In this document: positions 6,377 to 13,600 of the stretch, piece by piece
Layout of the letters: every line of letters starts with the position of its first letter
Position numbering within the stretch: position 1 is the first letter of the stretch
NCBI GenBank assembly: GCA_946885735.1
Contig: CAMPGW010000070.1
Span: 1 to 15,646 of the forward strand
DNA length: 15,646 nucleotides
Reading direction: 5' to 3'
Source: an uncultured Gammaproteobacteria bacterium
GTDB taxonomy: Bacteria > Pseudomonadota > Gammaproteobacteria > Xanthomonadales > Xanthomonadaceae
Program-made: the position numbers and the translations under genes
Notes under the pieces: model-generated
Told to the model about the DNA's origin: nothing
What the model saw: only the letters and a program-made list of their open reading frames with translations
The model's database searches: none

Positions 6377-7330
6377 CTAGGCCGCCGCGCGTCGCGCCTC
6401 GATCGCATCGAACAGCAGGCCGGCGATGTTCAGTCCGAACTGCAGGTCGAGCTCGCGGATGCAGGTCGGGCTGGTGACGTTGACCTCGGTCAGGTAGTCG
6501 CCGATCACGTCCAGGCCGACGAAGAGCATGCCGCGGCGCTTGAGCTCCGGGCCCACCCGTTCGGCGATCCAGCGGTCGCGATCGCTCAGCGGTCGACCCT
6601 CGCCGCGGCCGCCGGCGGCGAGATTGCCGCGGAACTCGCTGCCCTGCGGGATCCGCGCCAGGCAATAGGGCACCGGCTCGCCGTCCACCACCAGGATGCG
6701 CTTGTCGCCGTCCTTGATCTCGGGAAGGTAGCGCTGGGCCATCGCCAGGTCGCGGCCGCTCTGGGTCAGCGTCTCCAGGATCACGTTCAGGTTCGGCTCG
6801 CCGTCGCGCACCTGGAAGATCGAGCGCCCGCCCATGCCGTCGAGTGGCTTGAGCACGCACAGGCCGTGTTCGGCGATGAACGCGCGCAGGACCGCGGCGT
6901 CGCGACTGACCACCGTCGGCGGGCAGCAGTCGGGAAAGAGCAGCGCCGCGAGTTTCTCGTTCAGGTCGCGCAGGCCGCGCGGGTCGTTGACCACCAGCAC
7001 GCCCTCGTTGCGGGCGAGGTCGAGCAGGATGCTGTCGTGCAGGTAGGCACTGTCCACGGGCGGGTCGGTGCGCACCAGCACCACGTCCATGCCGGCGAGC
7101 GGGCGCAGCTCACAGGTGGTCAATCCGTACCACGCGGCGGGGTCGTCTTGTACCGTAAGCCCGGCCAGGCGCGCGCAGGCGCGGCCCTCGATCGCCGACA
7201 GGCTGCCGGGCTCGACGTAATGCAGGCGGTGCCCGCGGCGCTGCGCTTCGAGCAACATCGCGAAGGTCGAGTCCTTGGCGATCTTGATCCGGGCGATGGG
7301 ATCCATGACCACGGCGACGTTCAGGGACAT
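6377..7330 (-). CDS. gshB: Glutathione synthetase
   Basis: ATP-grasp ligase joining gamma-glutamylcysteine and glycine to make glutathione, the second step of its synthesis; 317 residues, normal length. It aligns with E. coli GshB over its whole length from memory. Key segments are the N-terminal VVMDPIARIKIAKDSTFAML, the ATP-grasp loop KPLDGMGGRSIF (Lys161), YLPEIKDGDKRILVVDGEPV, the glycine-rich GNLAAGGRGE (235-244) and the metal/substrate segment TEVNVTSPTCIRE (281-293). The start at 7330 matches the family N-terminus (MSLNVAVVMDP). The gene is divergent from pilG across a 180-nt gap and is followed on the same strand by tonB. Adjacency of gshB to pilG is an old conserved arrangement in gammaproteobacteria and does not by itself imply a role in pili. 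Confidence 0.97.
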   Translation of the reverse strand: MSLNVAVVMDPIARIKIAKDSTFAMLLEAQRRGHRLHYVEPGSLSAIEGRACARLAGLTVQDDPAAWYGLTTCELRPLAGMDVVLVRTDPPVDSAYLHDSILLDLARNEGVLVVNDPRGLRDLNEKLAALLFPDCCPPTVVSRDAAVLRAFIAEHGLCVLKPLDGMGGRSIFQVRDGEPNLNVILETLTQSGRDLAMAQRYLPEIKDGDKRILVVDGEPVPYCLARIPQGSEFRGNLAAGGRGEGRPLSDRDRWIAERVGPELKRRGMLFVGLDVIGDYLTEVNVTSPTCIRELDLQFGLNIAGLLFDAIEARRAAA

Positions 7331-7351
7331 TCGTGAATCCGTGCAATCGGT

Positions 7352-7371
7352 CCTGCCGCTAGCCTAGCAGG
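7352..7371. repeat. Nested short palindrome in the gshB leader
   Basis: GCTAG-C-CTAGC (7358-7368) is a perfect interrupted palindrome, overlapped by an outer inverted pair CCTGC (7352-7356) and GCAGG (7367-7371). It lies about 22-41 nt upstream of the gshB start, within the gshB-pilG divergent region. It could be an operator or a small leader hairpin for gshB; no specific regulator is recognisable. The short arms could occur by chance. I found no convincing promoter for gshB beside it. Confidence 0.25.
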
Positions 7372-7426
7372 GCCGTCGGGACAACGTGCAGGGGGTCACG
7401 GAAAGCAGCGCGTCGCGCGGCATTGC

Positions 7427-7457
7427 TTGACACTCCCGCGTTCGGCTGGGATATAAG
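7427..7457 (+). promoter_or_regulatory. Sigma-70-type promoter of the pilG-pilI-pilJ-chpA operon
   Basis: A perfect -35 hexamer TTGACA (7427-7432) is followed after 19 nt by TATAAG (7452-7457), five of six matches to the -10 consensus. The predicted start near 7463-7465 leaves a leader of about 47 nt before the pilG ATG. The AT-rich ATATAAG stands out in this GC-rich sequence. The 19-nt spacer is 2 nt longer than optimal, which may leave room for activator control. No other promoter of similar quality is seen between pilG and chpA. Confidence 0.65.
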
Positions 7458-7510
7458 ACAGCTGCCAAACGCCGGAAACAGGCGTGACAGGCCGCGCACC
7501 GGGGAACCAG

Positions 7511-7900
7511 ATGGAACAAAACAATCTCAGCGGCCTACGGGTCATGGTCATCGACGATTCGAAGACCATCCGGCGGACCGCGGAAACGCTCCTGAAGAAG
7601 GAAGGCTGCGAGGTGGTCACCGCCACCGACGGCTTCGAGGCGCTGGCGAAGATCGCCGACCACCAGCCGCAGATCATCTTCGTGGACATCATGATGCCGC
7701 GCCTGGACGGCTACCAGACCTGCGCGCTGATCAAGAACAACCAGATGTTCAAGGGCACGCCGGTCATCATGCTGTCCTCCAAGGACGGCCTGTTCGACAA
7801 GGCCCGCGGGCGCATCGTCGGCTCCGACCAGTACCTGACCAAGCCCTTCACCCGCGACGAGCTGCTCGCCGCGATCCGCAACTTCGTCGCCTTCGCCTGA
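7511..7900 (+). CDS. pilG: PilG, CheY-like response regulator of twitching motility
   Basis: Single-domain receiver of 129 residues that is phosphorylated by the ChpA kinase and, in Pseudomonas, promotes pilus extension and acts upstream of cAMP signalling. It contains the acidic pocket IDDSK (Asp15, Asp16), phospho-acceptor Asp59 in IIFVDIMMPRLDGYQTCAL, the switch serine in VIMLSSKDG and the conserved Lys111 of YLTKPF. The sequence is very close to P. aeruginosa PilG, including TIRRTAETLLKKEGCEV and RIVGSDQYLTKPF. The ATG at 7511 is preferred over an in-frame GTG at 7484 because GGGGA lies 5 nt before it and MEQ matches the family start. It is the first gene of the operon, and pilI follows 5 nt after its stop. 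No pilH gene follows, unlike in Pseudomonas. Confidence 0.96.
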   Translation: MEQNNLSGLRVMVIDDSKTIRRTAETLLKKEGCEVVTATDGFEALAKIADHQPQIIFVDIMMPRLDGYQTCALIKNNQMFKGTPVIMLSSKDGLFDKARGRIVGSDQYLTKPFTRDELLAAIRNFVAFA

Positions 7901-7905
7901 CCGCC

Positions 7906-8451
7906 ATGGCCAAGACGCACGCCGCCTCCGCTTTCGACACCCTGCTCGACTACGAAGCCCGCTCGCTGGCGCACGTGCCCGGGCGCCCGGAGTCGGTGGA
8001 GGCCGCCGGCCACTGGCGCGGCGTCGGCTTCCGGCTCGGCCAGCGCCGCCTGGTCTCGTCCTTCGACGAGGTGATGGAAATCCTGCCGATGCCTGCCGTC
8101 ACCCCGGTGCCGGGCGCGCAGCCGTGGATGCTCGGCGTGGCCAACGTGCGCGGCACCCTGTTGCCCGTGGTGGACCTCAAGCAGTTCCTGGAGGGCGAAC
8201 GCACCGTCGTGCACGACGGCCAGCGCATGCTGGTCGTGCGCCAGGCCGGCGGCAACGTCGCCGTGCTGATCGACGAGCTGTACGGGCAGCGCACTTTCAA
8301 CGATACGCATCGCGCCGAGATGGGCGGTGAGGACGACGGCCGCTACGGCCACTTCGTCAGCCAGGTCTACCGCCTGGCCGACACCAACTGGGCGGTGTTC
8401 AGCATGCAGACGCTGACACGCACGCCTGAATTCCGGCAGGCCACCGTTTAG
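7906..8451 (+). CDS. pilI: PilI, CheW-like adaptor
   Basis: CheW-domain coupling protein of 181 residues, expected to link the receptor PilJ to the kinase ChpA in the cytoplasmic chemosensory array. The domain spans about residues 37-170. It shows WRGVGFRLGQRRLVSSFDEV, the hallmark WMLGVANVRGTLLPVVDL (74-91), MLVVRQAGGNVAVLIDELYG and a closing WAVFSMQTL. The start at 7906 lies 5 nt after the pilG stop and has no evident Shine-Dalgarno of its own, so it probably depends on translational coupling with pilG. Thirty-six nt separate its stop from the pilJ ATG; this gap contains a short TTTTT run but no convincing terminator stem. Confidence 0.93.
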   Translation: MAKTHAASAFDTLLDYEARSLAHVPGRPESVEAAGHWRGVGFRLGQRRLVSSFDEVMEILPMPAVTPVPGAQPWMLGVANVRGTLLPVVDLKQFLEGERTVVHDGQRMLVVRQAGGNVAVLIDELYGQRTFNDTHRAEMGGEDDGRYGHFVSQVYRLADTNWAVFSMQTLTRTPEFRQATV

Positions 8452-8487
8452 GCCGTTTTTGGATCACTTTCGAGGGTGGGTGCAGTC

Positions 8488-10530
8488 ATGAGCGTGAATG
8501 CCAGTTCGTTGCAGGGCCGGTTGTCCAACTTCGGCTTCAAGTTTTGGGGCGCGGTGCTGGCCCTGGCACTGGTCGTCCTCGGCGCGAACACGTTCTACGC
8601 CGCCTACCTGGGCAACCAGGAAAACAAGGCCCGAGCGCTGACCGCGGAACTGCAGGTGCTCTCGCAGCAGCTTGCGAAGTACTCCCGCGAGGCGGTCGAA
8701 GGCGGTAACTCCGAGTCCTTCGACGAGTTCAAGGCCACCAAGGACCGCAGCGCCGCCATCGTCACCGCCCTGCGCAAGGGTGGCGAGGGCGTCCCCGGCT
8801 ACGAAGGCAGCGTCAACCAGAAGGGCGTGGACGTCGCGCTGCGCAAGGTCACCACCGTCTGGACCAAGATGGCGGCCGACGCCAACCGCATCAGCCAGTC
8901 GCAGGACCGCATCGTCAACCTCAGCGACACCGCGGCCGCCTTCAACGCCCGCATCCCGCAGATCTCCGCCCGACTCGACGAAGTGGTGCGCGCGATGTCC
9001 GACGCCGGTGCGCCGGCCTCGCAGATCAACCTGGCCAATCGCCAGATCGTGCTGGCCGACCGCATGTCGCGCCGCGTGACGGAAATCCTCGCCGGTGGCG
9101 ACCGCGCCGTGACCGCCGCCGACGCGCTCTCGCGCGACTCCGCGGTGTTCGGCCAGGTGCTGGCCGGCCTGAAGAGCGGCAACGCCGAAATGGGCGTCGC
9201 CCGGGTCACCAGCTCCGCCGCGCTCGGCGCGGTGGACGCGGTCGACAAGCTGTACGCCGACTCGCTCAAGGAGATGGACTCGATCCTGCAGGCGTCCACC
9301 GACCTGTTCGAGGTGCAGCAGGCTTCGCAGGCGATCTCCGAGGACTCCAACGTCCTGCTCGAGGACAGCCAGGCGCTGTTCGAGACCTTCGGTTCCAGCC
9401 TGGCCCGCGCCTTCCCGAACAACGTCTGGGCGATCGGCTCCGGTGTCGCCGCCTTGCTGGCCCTGGTCGGCCTCTACGTCGTCCAGCGCCGCCGCGACTT
9501 CGAGACGCTCAACAGCACCAAGGAACTCAACCAGCGCAACCAGGAAGCCATTCTGCGGCTGCTCGACGAAATGGGCAGCCTCGCCGAGGGCGACCTGACG
9601 GTGAAGGCGACGGTGACCGAGGAGATCACCGGCGCGATCGCGGACTCGATCAACTTCGCCATCGAGGCGCTGCGATCCCTCGTATCCACGATCAACGAAA
9701 CCGCCGTGCAGGTGGCCGCCGCCGCCCAGGAAACCCAGGCGACCGCGATGCACCTGGCCGAAGCCGCGGAACACCAGGCGCAGCAGATCACCTCCGCCTC
9801 CGCGCAAATCCAGGACGTGGCATCGAGCATCGACCAGGTCTCGCGCAACTCCGCCGAATCGGCCGACGTGGCGCAGCGCTCCGTGCAGATCGCCGCGAAA
9901 GGCGCCGAAGTGGTGCGCCAGACGATCCAGGGCATGGACAACATCCGCGACCAGATCCAGGAGACCTCGAAGCGAATCAAGCGCCTCGGTGAAAGCTCGC
10001 AGGAAATCGGCTCGATCGTCGAACTGATCAACGACATCGCCGAGCAGACCAACATCCTCGCGCTCAACGCCGCCATCCAGGCGGCCTCCGCCGGTGAAGC
10101 GGGCCGAGGCTTCGCGGTGGTGGCCGACGAAGTGCAGCGACTCGCGGAACGCGCCTCGAACGCCACCAAGCGAATCGAGACCCTGGTCCAGACCATTCAG
10201 AGCGATACCAACGAGGCGGTGTCCTCGATGGAGCAGACGACCGCGGAAGTGGTCGCCGGTGCGCGACTGGCCGAGGACGCGGGCCTGGCCCTGGGCGAGA
10301 TCGAGAAGGTGTCGAACGACCTCGCGAGCCTCATCCAGAACATCTCCATGGCGGCCCGGCAGCAGTCGGTGGCGGCGACCAACATCACCGCGACCATGTC
10401 GGTCATCCAGGAGATCACCACGCAGACCTCGCAGGGCGCCAACCAGACCGCCGAGAGCATCGGCAACCTGGCCCAGCTCGCCGCGGACCTGCGGCGCTCG
10501 GTGGCCGACTTCAAGCTGCCGGCGATCTGA
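8488..10530 (+). CDS. pilJ: PilJ, methyl-accepting chemoreceptor of the Pil-Chp system
   Basis: Inner-membrane chemoreceptor of 680 residues that senses pilus or surface signals and controls the ChpA kinase. TM1 is at about residues 17-40 and TM2 at about 312-335 ([21 protein letters not shown]), bounding a periplasmic helical region of about 270 residues as in PilJ-type sensors. A HAMP-like segment ([20 protein letters not shown]) and a long cytoplasmic MCP coiled coil follow. The hairpin tip around residues 512-550 reads [20 protein letters not shown] then [20 protein letters not shown], the contact site for CheW and kinase. It has IQAASAGE where most MCPs have IEAARAGE, which I recall as a PilJ trait. 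ATG 8488 is chosen over in-frame GTG 8476 because GGTGGG lies 7 nt upstream. No methyltransferase gene (pilK) follows directly. Confidence 0.96.
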   Translation: MSVNASSLQGRLSNFGFKFWGAVLALALVVLGANTFYAAYLGNQENKARALTAELQVLSQQLAKYSREAVEGGNSESFDEFKATKDRSAAIVTALRKGGEGVPGYEGSVNQKGVDVALRKVTTVWTKMAADANRISQSQDRIVNLSDTAAAFNARIPQISARLDEVVRAMSDAGAPASQINLANRQIVLADRMSRRVTEILAGGDRAVTAADALSRDSAVFGQVLAGLKSGNAEMGVARVTSSAALGAVDAVDKLYADSLKEMDSILQASTDLFEVQQASQAISEDSNVLLEDSQALFETFGSSLARAFPNNVWAIGSGVAALLALVGLYVVQRRRDFETLNSTKELNQRNQEAILRLLDEMGSLAEGDLTVKATVTEEITGAIADSINFAIEALRSLVSTINETAVQVAAAAQETQATAMHLAEAAEHQAQQITSASAQIQDVASSIDQVSRNSAESADVAQRSVQIAAKGAEVVRQTIQGMDNIRDQIQETSKRIKRLGESSQEIGSIVELINDIAEQTNILALNAAIQAASAGEAGRGFAVVADEVQRLAERASNATKRIETLVQTIQSDTNEAVSSMEQTTAEVVAGARLAEDAGLALGEIEKVSNDLASLIQNISMAARQQSVAATNITATMSVIQEITTQTSQGANQTAESIGNLAQLAADLRRSVADFKLPAI

Positions 10531-10580
10531 TCGGCGACAACCCCACACACCCGTAATGGCTGGGCACGGTCCCCCGATCC

Positions 10581-10597
10581 GTCGCTTGCGCAACGAC
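10581..10597 (+). other. Small hairpin just upstream of chpA
   Basis: GTCG-C-TTGCGCAA-CGAC can fold with GTCG/CGAC and TT/AA pairs around a GCGC loop and one bulged C. It occupies the 78-nt gap between pilJ and chpA and ends 11 nt before the chpA ATG, beside the likely ribosome site (CAGG, 10597-10600). It could influence chpA translation or mRNA processing. It has no T-run, so it is not a terminator. Nothing else notable is seen in the gap. Confidence 0.3.
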
Positions 10598-10608
10598 AGG
10601 CTTTCGGA

Positions 10609-13600
10609 ATGACGCTGCAAGACAACAGTATCGACTTCACGACGCTCACCTGGGTCAAGCCGGAGCTCGACGAGACGCTCAAGCAGGCGCGCAACGCCTT
10701 GCAGAGCTACGTCGAGGAAGGCGAGAACCCGGCCGAGCTGCGCACCTGCGCGGACCTGCTGCACCAGGTCCAGGGCACGCTGCGGATGGTCGAGCTGTAC
10801 GGCGCGGCGATGGTGGCCGAGGAGATGGAACAGCTCGGCCGCGCGCTGATGGACAAGCGCGTCGGCGACCGCGACGCCGCCTACTCGGTGCTGATGCAGG
10901 GCATCGTCCAGTTGCCCGACTACCTCGAGCGCCTGCAGGGCGGGCATCGCGACATCCCGATCGTGCTGTTGCCGCTGCTGAACCAGCTGCGCGCCTCGCG
11001 TGGCGAGAAGGGCCTGAGCGAGAGCGTGCTGTTCTCCCCCGATCTTTCGCGTCCCCTGCCGCCCGCGGCGCAGGGACCGGTGGCGCCGCTGCCGCACCTG
11101 GAGCTGACCCGCCGCGCCGAAGCCCTGCGCGGCCTGTTCCAGGGCGCGTTGCTGCGCTGGCTCAAGGACGACAACAGCGCGGCCACCATCCGCGACCTCA
11201 CCGACGTGTGCGAGCAGTTGGTGCCGATCACCAGCGCCGAGCCCGCGCGTCGCCTGTTCTGGGTCGCCGCCGGCACGCTCGACGCGCTCGCCCGCAATGC
11301 CTTCCCGATCAGCACGCCGCTCAAGCAGGCCCTGGCCAAGGTCGAGCGCGAGATCAAGCGCCTCGCCGACGGCGGCGACGTCGCCTTCCGCATCGACCCG
11401 CCGATCGAGCTGACCAAGCAACTGCTGTATTTCGTCGCCCACGAGGGCAGCGACCACGGCCGCATCGGCGAGATCCGCCAGGTGTTCGGGCTCAGCGGCT
11501 CGGAGCCGAGCGAGGCCGAGCTCGCGCACGCGCGGGGCAGCCTGTCCGGCAACAACCGCGCCCTGCTCGAGACCGTCGCGGTCGCGATCAAGGATGACCT
11601 GCTGCGGGTCAAGGACGCGCTCGACCTGCACCTGCGTACGCCCGGCGCCACGCCGGCCGCGCTGAGTGCGCAGGTGGACGCGCTCGACCGTGTCGCCGAC
11701 ACCCTCGGCATGCTCGGCCTGGCCGTGCCGCGTCGGGTGGTGCAGGACCAGCGCACCGCCGTGAACGACGTCGTGTCGGGCGTTCGCCGCGACGACGAGG
11801 CGACCCTGCTCGACATCGCCGGCGCGCTGCTTTACGTGGAAGCCGCACTCGACGACCAGGTCGAGCGCCTCGGCAAGGAGGGCGGCGAGGCTGCCGATCC
11901 CGCCGGCGGCAACGACTCCCGGCGCCTGCTCGAGGCGCTGGTCAAGGAAGCGATCGTCAATTTCTCGCAGGCCCGGCAGAGCTTCGTCGGTTTCGTCGAG
12001 ACCCATTGGGACCACCGCCAGCTGGCGGACGTGCCGCGCCTGCTCAACGAGGTTGCCGGCGCCCTGCGCATCCTCGACGTGCCGCTGCCGGCCGACTACC
12101 TGGTCGGCGTTCGCCAGTTCACCGAGAACGAGTTGCTGCAGCGCAAGCAGGTGCCCAACGGGCAGCAGATGGATCGCCTGGCCGATGCGCTGGCGAGCCT
12201 GGAATATTTCCTCGAGGCCCTGCGCGACCGCCGCCCGAATCGCGAGCAGATCCTCGAAGTGGCGCGGCAAAGCCTGACCGCGCTCGGCTATTGGCCGTTG
12301 TCGGCCGCGATGCGTGCGGCGCCGGTGCGCGTGGAAGCACCGGCCCCCGTCGTCGCCGCCCCGGCCGCATCCGTTGCTGCGTCGAGCGTGTCGAGCGCGT
12401 CGAGTGCGCCGGCCGAGCCGGTCGCGCCCGTGGCCGCCGAGCCAGCCGCAGGCGCGCCTGCCGAAGCCATTGCCACCGCTTCGCAGGCCGAGGCGCCGAG
12501 CGCGGCGCCCGCCCAGCCAGTGCCGTCGGAGGTTGCCTTGCTGTCGTCCGCGGGCGAGGTCGGCGAGCCGGTGTCCGGCTTCGACGCCACCAGCAGCGAG
12601 GAGATCGACGACGAGATCCGCGAAGTCTTCCTCGAGGAATTCGAGGAAGAGATCGAGAACCTCCAGCAGTTGTTGCCGCCGTGGCGCGACGACCCGGGCA
12701 ACGCGGAACTGCTGCGCCCGATCCGCCGCGTGTTCCACACCCTCAAGGGCAGTGGCCGCCTGGTGGGGGCGCGCGCGCTGGGCGAGTTCAGCTGGAAGAT
12801 CGAGAGCATGCTCAACCGCGTGCTCGACGGCAGCCGTCCCGCCAGCGCCGAAGTCATGGCGATGGTCCAGCTCGCGTTGCAGCACCTGCCCTTGCTGCGC
12901 TCGGCCTTGCAGGGCCAGCAGGTGCACGCGGACCTGGTCGGCATCCAGGACGTCGCCGACCGGCTTGCCGCTGGCGAGGAAGCGACCTACCGCTCGCCGC
13001 TGTTGGCCGCCGAAGCACCCGTGGCCGTCGAAGAGGACTTCGACGACGAGGAAATCTTCGAAGCCCAGGAGGCCGAGCTTGCTGTCGAGCCGGCCGGCGA
13101 GGAGCCCCTCGCCGCCGACGCCGAGACCGACGACGCGCCGGTGTTCTCCATCGACCCGGTGTTGCTGGAGATCCTCAAGCCCGAGGTCGCCGGACACCTG
13201 GAGACGGTCGACGCCTGGCTGGCGGCCTGCGCGGCCCGCGGTCCGCAGCCGGTGACCGATCCGCTGCTGCGTTCGATCCACACGATGAACGGCGCGTTCG
13301 CGATGACCGAGGTGATGTCCATCACCGAGGTGACGGCGCCGCTGGAAGGTTTCGTCAAGCGTTCGCTCGCCCACGACCTCGTGCCGGGCGAGGCTGGCAT
13401 CGCCCTGGTCGCCGATGCCGCCCGCGCCATCCGCGCGACCGTGCAGGCGATCGAGAAGCCGCGCCCCGTGTTGCCGCATTTCAGCGAGCTGGCTGCGCGT
13501 GCGGTTTCGCTGCGCGACACCTTGCCCGACTCGGCGCTGCCCAGCGTGCCCCTGCACGTGGACGACGAGCAGATGCCGCAAGTGGTGGTGATGGAAGCCG

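Noticed and set aside
7331..7426. Promoter for gshB on the minus strand
   Set aside because: The best -35-like TTGTCC (7384-7379) has no acceptable -10 hexamer at the right distance, so I do not call one.
7484..7510. Upstream GTG start for pilG
   Set aside because: The extra nine residues are not family-like, while ATG 7511 has a GGGGA ribosome site and the expected MEQ start.
8440..8462. GGCC...GGCC followed by TTTTT between pilI and pilJ as an intrinsic terminator
   Set aside because: The stem is only 4 bp with a mismatch beside it, and a terminator here would cut the Pil-Chp operon in two.
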